64,000 nt of DNA. Origin: Holacanthus passer (lineage: Eukaryota > Chordata > Actinopteri > Pomacanthidae). Positions 10,050 through 20,796 of the stretch are shown one piece after another. Position 1 is the first letter of the stretch. Each line of letters opens with the position of its first letter. The position numbers were made by a program, and so were the translations under genes. The stretch covers positions 372,001 to 436,000 of the forward strand of contig JAFREQ010000131.1 in assembly GCA_025331565.1 (NCBI GenBank), given 5' to 3'. Under the pieces are notes generated by a model. The model saw only the letters and a program-made list of their open reading frames with translations. It did not search any database and was not told where the DNA came from.

Positions 10050-13000
10050 ATTTGAAAGATGCTGTAATGACATAAAAATGACTTTAAATATTCTGCTTCC
10101 TCTGAGAATATATCCCTAACGGTAAGAAAAACAAAATGATGTCATAAATCATCCCTGTTTGATAACAACATTAGAATTACTTAAATACTCAATTTAACCA
10201 TTAAAGAGCTGCTCTTCACCCTCCTGTTATTCTCTTCTCTCTGTCTGTCTTCTTTGTTTGTTATATTTGTCGTTCTGTGTGTTGTGTTTCTGGATTTCTG
10301 TCTTGATGTTTTTCTCTTTATTTTCGCTCTGGTTTGAGGGTCGAGGTGTTTTTAGAAAAGATCCTCCAGGCTTTGTATATCGCCTGCAGCGTTTGTATTT
10401 ATTCTCTCAAGGCTCTTATCATCGGGGAAACTGAACCAAACGAAGGTTAATAATAACATGATTCTCACTGACATCTGCAGGAGCATCTGGTTCAAATTTC
10501 AGCTCCTGTGTGTGTCTGTATATGTGATAAAACTTCTGCTTGGGAAATATCTCGTATCATTACTAGAAGTATCCACATTATTTTTATGCCACATTTTGTG
10601 CTGTTACATCACACGTGTTCTGTTAAGTTGCATTGCATGACATTGGATTATATCAGGTTAGTGTTATTTTGTCGAGTTACATCACGTCACATCTCACACA
10701 ACACTATTTTTTTGTGTATTGAAAATGACAGTATTGTGTTGTGTTATATCACAGAATACAAGCTGGTTATTAATGCAAATGTGGTATTAAATTCAGGCAA
10801 AAGTAGAGAATGTAATTGGTTAAAGACAACAGCTTAAGCTGTTCCTCCACCCACCCCTCCCTCCATCAGTGTGTGTCCCAGGGTCAGACTGTCTATTTCA
10901 GCATGAAAGTCCTAGAGGCGGTCAGGTGACCCTGGAGGTTCTGCTGCCTCTGAGATACCAGCCCTGAAATTAACAATCTGCCCTCCTCTCCTCCTTCACC
11001 CCTCCACCTCCTCTCCCTTGCTGTTCTCCTCTTTTATCTTTTATCATTCCTTCCTTCTGTTTTCTCTCTCCTGTTTTTTTTTCCTCTGTCATTTCCTCCT
11101 CTCATCATTCTTTCACTTCTTCCCTCCTTCTCTAGCTCTAACTTGTCTGTCCTTCCAATCCTTCTCCCCTTCTCTTTTTTCTTCTTCATCACCTTTTGTC
11201 ATCGACCTCCTGGCCCCCCTGCTCTCATCTCTCCTCCACATGATTCATCTTCAGCTATAAACAGGGAGGCTTCTCTTCTTCTTTAAGCACCTTGTTCTTT
11301 TGCTATGAGCTTCACACCGTATGCAGTGTAGTGTGGTTTAACGACCTCTGTACGTGAGAGTGAAAGTTAGAGTAATTAACTGAAAACTGGAAGGGAAGTT
11401 TAAAAGTTGGACTGAAGTGAAAATTCATTTTTACTAATAAATCAGTTTATATATGATTGTGTTTGATTTTGTGAGCTGACTTGGTCAAAATTGTAATTAC
11501 GAAAAATAAAAAGAGAATTCAGTTTCAACATTAGTTTTCTCCAGAGATCTGTGTCAGAGGGAACTAAAATGATTCACAATATCACTTCAGTTCATAATAC
11601 AGTTACATAAGCAGCTGAGAGACAACTGTGTTAACCATTGTTCTATCTGTGGTTTGAGCACTCCCTACATCACTCTGTGAGTCTATATTTTAATATGTCA
11701 TGATTGGAAACAGAGCTACGGTGGCAGAGGCAGGCAATTGTCATATGAGTGGATGAGGCCAGCACTCACTCTGGGGTGGCTCAGAAATTTGTAGCTCACT
11801 CAGTTTTTGTTTGTCGTGGCGGTTAGATTATGATGTTTGCTCATGACAACAATGTGTGTATGACAATAAGAAAGAAGCAGCGTCATTTTATTATTATTAT
11901 TAGTAGTAGTAGTAGTATTGCAAGACTTTAGCCGATAGTGATCATGGCCAGACATCTTAAATCATTAATCCAAATTTTAGCTCAACTTTAAACAACAGAG
12001 TAACCAGATGAACAGTGCAAACACCTGCCAGATAACGACCATTATATGTGAGAACAAACAACATACTTAGTTACTCCTAGAGCCTTGCCACAAGCAGAGC
12101 TGTCAAAGTGGTGCTAGAGAAAACTGCATTCCATTCAAGTCTATGGGTTAATTCTCTGGAGAGCAGGAATGAGATCAGGAAAGTCTGTGAACATCTGACC
12201 TGAGATATCTCACTCTGGACCAAGCATCAGTACTAACAGTGGTACTGTAAATGTAGAGGTAGTAATCATGTTACTAGCAGTAACAGTGGTTTAGGTTTAG
12301 TAACAGCAGAGGCTACTCAACAAAGTTTCTTATGAAGAGCTAGTATTGACTCCACACTGAAACACACGCGCACGTATGCGTGCACACCCGCGCACACATA
12401 CAGGAGCTGTGGGAGTTGAATTGCACTTCACTTCAGCTCAGCCTTCTGGAACAAAACTCATCATCCCAGACATCATTTCTGTCTGGCCTCGCGCTCTCTC
12501 TCCCTCTTCATCCTTTCTACTCTAACCAATCAGTGACACAGAGATGGAGGTCGGTGTGTGTCTCTCTGCTGAATACTGGAGTCATTATTTAAACTTATGT
12601 ATGTGTATGTGTGTCTGTGAGCTATTGGTCATATTTATACCGGCTATCCTGCTGTGGACCTAAATAAATAATTGATTAATTAAAAGAGCCAGACAGTACT
12701 TAATTGGTGTGAATGTGTTTCCAAGTTTTAAAAAAAAGGATAGGATTTCTGTTGCTTGCTGTGTAATGCCGTGCCTCACATTCTATTTTGTTAGACATTT
12801 TAGGTTAAAGTTTGTGAAGTTTTCAGTGTTCCAAAGTTCTCTTCACATCTATTTGTATCCTTCAGGTCTAAGAAATGTGTTATATGATTTGTTTTCTCAT
12901 TAAAACATTTTTTGGAATATTTTGGACCCTTAAAAGTTGTTTTACTTGTTGTCAGAAATAGGCAAAAGTCAATATCAGACAGGCAAGAAAGTAAATGCAG

Positions 13001-13370
13001 TCCAAAAAGCAGGCAGGGGTTCATGCAGAGGCCACAAGCTTCCAACTTATAAATATCATGCAGCATGATAATATATCATAAATATGTTTAAAAGCCAAAC
13101 AAATGGACAACCCAGTTCAGCCAGAGTCGAGCATTCAAGGTACTTAAACCAAACCACAGTATTTTTAACTATTAAAGGACCAGCTCTGCGTCTTATGAAA
13201 TATATAAACATGGGAAACTTTCCCACGTCTACCTTTAATCTAATATTAGGTTAAAATAGGAACCCAAAAATCAGAGCCCAGCTGGACCATGTGTTTGCAT
13301 GAGTGATGGGATGAACTCATTAAACAGGTGTGTCCCAGTGAGCTCTGATAAAAGTCCACATGGCTGCAGG
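10050..13370. other. Non-coding stretch with a CT-rich segment
   Basis: No gene found. Roughly 10980-11230 is pyrimidine-rich on this strand and opens a Ser/Phe/Leu-rich frame that I regard as compositional. Around 12360-12410 alternating purine-pyrimidine sequence (CACACGCGCACGTATGCGTGCACAC) could adopt Z-form DNA. Short TAG/ATT trinucleotide runs lie near 11888-11918. Confidence 0.5.
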
Positions 13371-13624
13371 ATTAAAGGCCCTGCACACCCACACAGGTGT
13401 TTCCACTCACACACCTAAATGCTCTGCTCAGGTTGAAGGTGGGTGGAGCTATGGTCACCAAACTTCATGAGTCAATAAGAATGATAAAGGTGTAACCTCT
13501 GCCACCCAACATGTGGGGCTAATGTATAATTCTAAGGATAGCTCCACCCAACTTCACTCTGAGCAGAGGTCAGATCAGACAGAGTAACTGAACACGCCTG
13601 TGGGGGTGTGCAGGGCCTTTAATA
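13371..13624. mobile_element. Fold-back/MITE-like element with ~80-bp terminal inverted repeats
   Basis: The left arm starts ATTAAAGGCCCTGCACACCC (13371) and reads on through CACAGG(T)GT, CTCTGCTCAGG and GGTGGGTGGAGCTAT to about 13452. The reverse complement of 13537-13624 starts with the same 20 bases and carries CACAGGCGTGT, CTCTGCTCAGAGTGAAG and TTGGGTGGAGCTAT. The arms are imperfect but extended and enclose about 85 bases. There is no coding capacity. This is the shape of a non-autonomous DNA transposon. Confidence 0.75.
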
Positions 13625-13767
13625 ATATTCCAAACGTTTCGACTTGGACTGGTTGAATATTTCAGGTCGTTAGTGAGTCCAGCAGCTGTCAGGTGTTCTG
13701 CCAAAACACCATCAAACACAATGATGGATCGCTTTAAAGAATGACTCAGACATTCAGCAAGGACCCT

Positions 13768-13772
<5 letters not shown>

Positions 13773-13820
<48 letters not shown>
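13773..13820. repeat. Compound (CT)n(CA)n microsatellite
   Basis: About 13 CT units followed directly by about 11 CA units. Confidence 0.97.
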
Positions 13821-14774
13821 TCATACAAATTCACACAGAAAGGTTTTTTTGGGGTAACTAGAGTTTGTTTTAGAACATTGTAGTGTTTACTTAAAAATCT
13901 GTGATTAGCAGGACCGCTGGCTCACTAACCAATCACAGCCCAGCCTGGACAATGGCCAATAATGTCCTGATTTGGAATAATAATGGATGAAGTTAAAGCA
14001 CCTCCATTACTCTCTATAATGGGACATCTTATCATGATTTATCACTCTGTCAATTACCAAAGCAATAAAACAAAAATTGAGGACCATTTTACATTTCTTT
14101 TGGCTCATGCTGTAAGAAACTTTTGTTTAACGACCAGTTACTTCAGCTGTAAGTGAGTTTAACTTTCGGTCCAATGCTGAATATTAGTTTCATCTCATTG
14201 GGTCCAGCACAGAGAGAGGTCAAGGACATGTTTAGCCTTCTTACCACAAAGACACATTTGGTCAATGCGTCTATGGCAGATCAGATAGTTATTGGATATG
14301 AAAAACATTTAAAATGCATCAAAGCAGCATATAAAATGCATTGAAATCTGATTACTCAGAATAGCTGAGATACATTTTTGCTACATGCCGGAAAAGTGTA
14401 AATGCAGCCATTTCTCTAAGACACAGGTAACCTTTATTGCTCACAGCAGTAAGTGCTCTGTGGGAATAACCACTCACTGGTCTGTACCCTGTTATAATGG
14501 CAGCTGAAGTTGCTCTGAAATTAACCATCATTCTCCCTGTCTCATTAAAGCAACAGGAAAAAGGCAGCTCCAGGGATTTCAACACATCCAGTCATACTGA
14601 ATGTGCACTGAGCTGCTGCAGCATTTATCTGATCTCAGAGCAGCTCAGTCAGTGGTGGATGGCACAGCAGTGATCTGTATGGGTGATGGAGCAGCATAAA
14701 GACAATGGTATTTTTTTTTAATTAAATGTTTTTTGTAAATGTGATTCGTCCATGTGATAAGCTAATACCAGCCA

Positions 14775-14945
14775 AACTGTAAATGTCAACCTTATGATGG
14801 CGCGAGAGGGAAAGCCAGGGGATCACCAAAGTCAGTGGAATGTATCCTCTGAGGACTATGAATCTCTGTACAAAATGTCATGGTAATCCATCCAATAGTT
14901 AGAATATAGTCTATCCATAGAGCCATGGCACTAGCATCAACAATA
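14775..14945 (+). mobile_element. Dispersed fish repeat, family A, copy 1
   Basis: It contains the diagnostic words AATGTCAACCT-ATGATGGCG, AGGGGATCACCAAAGTCA, TATCCTCTGAGGAC-ATGAAT, CTGTACAAAAT-TCATGG, AATCCATCCAATAGTT and CATAGAGCCA. I remember these in this order from a very common percomorph repeat. Two further copies lie at about 18.8 kb and 37.5 kb. Confidence 0.75.
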
Positions 14946-15284
14946 TGATCATTTTATGACTTACTAAATCAATGAGAATCTGCTGAATGTACTATTAAAC
15001 CAGTGCAACAGTGAATTATGGGATGCTGACCTTAGGATACAATTTAGCTCAGATAAGAAAAGAAAGAAAACCTTGCAGACTCAAGACTAAATGTCTGAGT
15101 CTGCAAGATGGAAATACTGTATGCAGACACATTCTTTCCATCTGCAGTTTTTATAGACCTCATCAGTAACTCATTGATTGATCTGATCACACATGCACCT
15201 GTAAACTATTTTTGCATTGCATTTCAATCAGCATATTTCAATAATGATCATTTAAAGTAATGAACACAGTTCTATTATTTCTAG

Positions 15285-15345
15285 TTTAGCAGACGCTTTT
15301 ATCCACGACGCGACAAACAGTGATTCAGGATTAACAAAGTGCATT
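15285..15345 (+). mobile_element. Short fragment of a widespread teleost repeat
   Basis: TTAGCAGACGCTTTTATCCA at 15285-15304 is a well-known word of a dispersed teleost repeat, followed by a diverged CGACGCGACAAACAGTG. Fragment only; family not named. Confidence 0.5.
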
Positions 15346-15860
15346 AGTTTTCAATTCAATTGTTTATTGAAATACCAATCGATATTTCAGAATGATCCCA
15401 TGTCCATGTTGTCAGACATTGGGTTATCATGTAAATAACAATCTGTGAGAGGAAATGACAAACAACTCCTTCAAATTAAACTACAAAATGTGTTGTTTGT
15501 AACATCCCATCAGAACAACATACATAAGCTTCTTCTGATAAAGCGTTTTTCTGTGCCTTCCAAATCTGTTACAAACCAATGATTTGAACTGTTGTCTGCT
15601 TTCACTCAGCTGTAGGATAATAAATGTTGGTTGGGTTAAGGTCCCCCGACAGGCTGGGGTCACGTTTGACTGATGTTGTAATATTAAGGGACGGTCAAGT
15701 CAAACTGCCAACTACATAATGAGAGTAATAGGTGCATAACTGTTAGCTCATGTCGCTTTTTGTGGCAGTATTAGCTCAGATAAGGAAAGACTAACTCAGC
15801 TAGCGTTAGCTTTGTTGTTATATCAAGCTTGTTCTGTTCCAGGATCCTAATTGGTGTGTC

Positions 15861-15882
15861 TGTGTGTGTGTGTGTGTGTGTG
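15861..15882. repeat. (GT)n microsatellite
   Basis: About 11 GT units. Confidence 0.95.
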
Positions 15883-17097
15883 TATGTTGCTGCTGTATGT
15901 AAATTTAATTGATAGGCATGGCCCGAAAGTAACGATATAGCAGCGTGTAAAAAAGTAATGGTTAAACTGCAGGAATTTATTTGCCTATTTATTTGCAATA
16001 CTGTGTAACTTTGACTAGCATCCAGCAGCTAGCTTGCTCAGACCACAAAGCTGTAATGCTTGTGGCTCGAACATGTGCAGCGGGACTCATCCAACCGCAT
16101 CGACATTTAGGGGGACTGTCTCTAAATTTGTGTATACATATATACGAGCATTGCATCACTCTCTCACATACATATCCTCCCCTATGGTCTGCCCATGGAA
16201 TTACAATGATGCACTCGAGGCCAAACAGTGAAGTGGTTCAAATCAAAAGCTTTCAGAACCGTCACACGCTGCGTGTCTGTCCAGCCTGGAAGAGGGATCA
16301 CTCCTCTGTTGGTCTTCATGAGACTTTTTTTTCCCTGTTAAGAGGGTTCTTATCTGAATGGAGGGCCTAAGAGCAGCGGGTGTCCTTTAATGTACACTGT
16401 GACTGTAAAAGCCATTGAGAGAAACCTGTGATTCCCGGCTGCAGAAAATATATTTAATGACTAAATGAGATGCGCTTAATTCAACAGCAGCTCAACAGGA
16501 AAAGTCATTTCTCGGCTGCAGAACTGTGAAATGCTTTCGAAATTCACAGCTGTATCTAGAACCTGCATCCCTGCTCCATAATTGTTTACACTGTTTTCAA
16601 CATCTCCTCTGGCTCTCTCTCTCTCTCTCTGACTCAGACAGATCCATTCTCATCTCTCCTCTCTTTGTGCAGCTTAATTGATCCGACTGCCTTCGCTTGG
16701 CCGGTTGATTAATTGCGTTCTCTCCCTGTGTTTCAGGTTTGAGATGAGACAGAGAGGGAGAGCGAGCGAGGGCATTTTGATGAAGAAGAGTCTGAAAAAC
16801 ACAGCGCAGCGAGAGAATGGAGAAAGTTAGTGCAGTAAATGGAGTTCAGGAACTCCATTATGAGTGTGATTACAGCTCTGTATGATAAAATGTCTCAGAA
16901 TGGAAGCTGAAGTGACAGGCAGCTCCTGTTCTTTTCTAACTTTGTGTAAAGTGTTGATGCCAGTAGACGCTCAGGAGAACCAGCAGTGTGACTCCCAGTA
17001 ATATGTGATAAAAACAAGCTGATGAAAGGAGAATTGAAATCATGTTTGATTCTCTAAACACTGACATCACTTTGTACAGTGTTTGTCATTCAGCATT

Positions 17098-17100
<3 letters not shown>

Positions 17101-17127
<27 letters not shown>
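17101..17127. repeat. (AC)n microsatellite
   Basis: About 13 AC units. Confidence 0.96.
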
Positions 17128-17128
<1 letters not shown>

Positions 17129-17956
17129 CTGTACTTCTAAGTGCAAACTTCTAAGTCGAATCCCTCAAACAGTCTTATGGGTCTTTCAATCAGTTATTTT
17201 TTTTAAAAATTGTCTCAAAGTGATGATAGCATGTCTCTCACTTGAAATTATTCAGTGGAATCAATATAGCGATCTCTTCCATTTCACAAAAAAAATAAAT
17301 ATACACTTGATACCTTTTATTAAATTCCTGTAAAGTCTTACTATACAGTCACTCAGTGTGGACAGACACGGATATAAACTGCAACTTGACCGGTTGGTGG
17401 AGGCATAAAACTGTGAGCCATGTTCAAAATGTCCAAAAAACAGGGGTTTCAGGTCAGGTCTCACTTTCAAAAATGTGTTTACAAAATGTCCTCACCATTA
17501 AAACTGTCCTCCACTTTTTGTCCTGTAGCCTGTAACTCATGTCCTACCTTTCCAAAAATGTCCTCATTTTTCAAAAACCTCTTCACAAAACTGTAGTTCC
17601 TTCCACTTCTGCCTGATGCTGGTCAAAGAAAACTGACTGTATTGAGAAGAATGAGATAAAAAAAAACAAAAACAAAAAACAACTTCTCTCTACAAATTCT
17701 AAGGCAATGCAGTTTGACACAGCCCGTTCAGCTCTCTGGAGATCAGCTATATTCTTCTAATGTGAGTCTGAAGGGAGATTTTCAGTATAAATGTTCCATT
17801 AAGGAGACATTAAAGGATAAGGTTGGATTATTTTAGGTTTTAATTATTACGTGGAAATCCGTTAAGGGGAGCAAAAGCAACAATGAATTTATCCTGTTAA
17901 TAACTATTATCTGTGTAGTCTAATGACATGCTCTATGCCATAGAACTGAACACACA

Positions 17957-17957
<1 letters not shown>

Positions 17958-17990
<33 letters not shown>
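17958..17990. repeat. (AAT)11 microsatellite
   Basis: Eleven perfect AAT units, followed by AAAGTGCTTTACAA, a word often seen at the end of fish retroposons. Confidence 0.97.
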
Positions 17991-17993
<3 letters not shown>

Positions 17994-18769
17994 GTGCTTT
18001 ACAAGAAAGAAAACATATAAAAATTGACAGAATTAACATAAAAAGAGTACAGTAGAATGCCATAATTAATGGAAAATAGGATGGAAAATGTGCATTACGA
18101 TCTAAGTTGTGTTTCTTTAGTAAGGGTTTTACAACAGCTGTCTAAGAAGATGCCTGTTTGAAGAGATGGATTTATAATCTTCAGAACATGGCTTTAAACA
18201 CTGTTGAATGCCCACTTTAAAAATGCTGTAGGTACAGGGTCAATGCGTGACAACCTTCAAAGCTCAGTTAATGTGTTACAGGGGAATTTTCCTGTCATTA
18301 ATTTATTATCTTATTGACCAATGCACAAGTACACAACTGTGGAGGGGAGTTTCCAGCAAAGACAGTCGTGGCTTCTTATGTGTAAGTAGACTCAGTGATA
18401 ACTGTACACAGGTGAAAGGGTAATCCGGCTCCTGTCCTGCAGACAGAGTTCAATAGAAGCGAGTGTGACTGCTTTGTATTTTTTTCATATTTATTCAGTA
18501 ATGCTGTTTGTTTTGGCTGACTGTTTGAACAGACATTATGAAAGAGTTTTTACTTTTTCACTTTTTCAGTCTGAGTCACAGTGGTTCAACTTTGAACCAC
18601 AGCTATGCTAGCTAATGTTTGGAGTGATACTTTGTGTGCATGCTTCCCCCATGAAAACCTGTAAACTTTTAAAGATTCATTTGAAGGCATCCATTGGTTT
18701 CATTTCATTTCTATGAAAATCAACCTGCAGTCTGGAAACTACAGGAGAGATAATCCATGATCACTGTCT

Positions 18770-19015
18770 TAATTTAGCACATTAGCATGCTAACATTTGA
18801 TATCTAGCACAAAATACAAAGCGCAGCTGAGACTGATGGGAATGTCATTAGTCTTGGCGCTAGGTGAAAGATAAGGGATCACTTAATTCATTACAGGTTG
18901 TCCTCTGGGATTGTGGTTTGTTTTGTTTGCACAAAATTTCATCTGAACCAAAATGGTGGACCAAGTGACTAACAGACAAACAGACATTGCCATCTGTAGA
19001 GTCACACTGCCAGTT
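18770..19015 (+). mobile_element. Dispersed fish repeat, family A, copy 2
   Basis: It contains CATTAGCATGCTAACATTTG, then AAATACAAAG-GCAGCTGAG, CTGATGGGAATGTCATTAGT, GGCGCTAG-TGAAAG, a GGATCAC and TCCTCTGGGA block, and ends AAATGGTGGACCAA, CAGACATTGCCATC and TAGAGTCAC. The first half aligns with copy 3 at 37.5 kb and the second with copy 1 at 14.8 kb. Confidence 0.8.
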
Positions 19016-19639
19016 TTCGTGTGTGGATGAGCTTTAAATATTGCAATGAAACAAGAATAAACAGCCGCAGTGAATGAAGATGAAGAGCTGCCGGTGTCAG
19101 ACTGCAGATCCTTGCATTTAAGTCAGGTTTTACAGGCAGCCTGTGGAGCTTTTAGCCACTTGCTGACAAATAGTGTTTTTACCAGTTGGTCCCCATTTTG
19201 TTTGTATTGTGCACAGTCTTAGGCAAGTGGCTTGAAAAAGCGTAATCAAAACTCATTCCAAAGTATTTAACAGCAAAATGAATTTGTTACATTATTAATC
19301 ACTTTACTCTCAATACTCAGCAAAGATGCTTTTAAACTCCATGCCCTCCACACCCACACATCACATCTTCTGTATTTACCAGGTGCAGAAATGGAAAACA
19401 AGACATAATGGTTGAAGAAGCAGTCACCCTGCAGTTTGGACATTTTTACTGACCATCAGCAGCCCTGCTGACTAAACACATCTCTCCAGAAGTACCTGTG
19501 ATTTTCTAAAGGTTTCAAAACACATCTCACCCCCAGCCCCTGTACCAAGCTAACGTGCTTGGACCACTGAAGCGAGACCAAACTCATATCAACCCACCAT
19601 CTAACATCTAACTTGGTGAGACAGCCAATAAGCAGACCC

Positions 19640-19795
19640 CAAATTGTTAAAGTAACAGAGCTTTAACGGGAGCAGCAATGTAACTACTGCTTTTCAAATC
19701 AGAATTCCTTGCACTACTCGTTACTGGAAAAAGTAATCACATTACTGCAAGGTGTTATGAAGTAATACTTACGTGTTACTGCCCAACACTAGGTG
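19640..19795. mobile_element. Fossil repeat with GTTACTGCCCAACACT end
   Basis: TGTTACTGCCCAACACT (about 19778-19794) and the GTAACT/ACTCGTTACTGG motifs before it resemble one end of a common vertebrate DNA-transposon-derived repeat. Only this end is convincing. Confidence 0.4.
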
Positions 19796-20740
19796 CACAC
19801 AGTCATGGTAAGATGAAGTCTTTTTACTAGTAAACAAACAGAGGATGTTTGTCAGGACTCAAGGACACACACAGTGTTCTGGTGAGTTCTGAAAGTAAAC
19901 ATACTTTGTCAAAACTCGTTATAACTTGTAATTATTTGACTATTATTTTCCATCAGCTGTTCTTTGTTTTTATCATGCTTTTGTCACATTAGATGATTTT
20001 GTGCCCCAGCTTCACCTGGACCCAGTATTTCCCATCAGTCAGTATGATCACACTGATAACATGCTCTGCCTGAAAACAAACAGATCAAAGTTCAAACACA
20101 GAACAACCAGATTCAAACTGACTGAAAAGTGAAATCTACACCTCTTTCAAATATGAATTCAAGACTGTTGCTTTTCATGAAAGATGGCAGATGCTTGTTA
20201 AGATGATGCTTTGTAATGAAATGTTGCACTAAATATTCATGTGGAGTGCTTCTCTATTTGTGTAAAACTGTGTGTGTAAGCAAGGCCACCGAGATAACTG
20301 GCTCACAACATAGTGATTCTTCATAGTAGTAGAAGTGATTGGAAGATGACTGTAGTTTATTGAAGAATGCATAGGGGCACTTTGTCCACAGTTGTTCTCT
20401 CCATTTTCCACACTGATTTGATGACATTAAAGAAATTTATTTTACAGAAAATGCAATTATATGAGTGGTTAGTATTAAAGATGGCTCTGAATTAGTTGTT
20501 GGGAGCCCATTTCTGTATTGTTAGCTTTTTAATATCTTCAAATATGTGATCTGGGGCCAACCACAAATTACAAAATGTACCCCTAATTTTCCTCATGCTA
20601 GTGTAGAGAGATGAAAGCATCAAGCCATCTGTTAAAAAGAACCAGAACACAGGAAATGACATCTATTCTGTTTATTCCCTTTAGATTGTCCCACCCACAT
20701 TTTTAGTGCAGCCTCAGCAGTTTCAGCTGAGCTTCTCGAC

Positions 20741-20748
20741 TATAAAAG
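20741..20748 (+). promoter_or_regulatory. TATA box of the lysozyme gene
   Basis: TATAAAAG lies 56 bases before the lysozyme ATG. That predicts transcription start near 20770 and a leader of about 25 bases, ordinary for a highly expressed secreted-protein gene. Confidence 0.85.
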
Positions 20749-20796
20749 GACATGTAACAGCAGCTGTGGACACATTCAGTCCAGCAGAGAGTCATC

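Larger units (their letters stand above)
15950..18640. other. Non-coding stretch with simple repeats
   Basis: No gene recognised. It holds a CT run (about 16613-16630), an AC tract at 17101-17127, decayed repeats of the phrase CTTTC-AAAAATGTCCTCA at 17410-17590, and an AAT tract at 17958-17990. Confidence 0.5.

Noticed and set aside
11018..11260. Phe/Ser/Leu-rich frame resembling a membrane protein
   Set aside because: Caused by a CT-rich tract.
16034..16370. Overlapping plus-strand frames of 65 and 129 codons
   Set aside because: No motif, no splice context, and two overlapping phases are open, which is more typical of chance.
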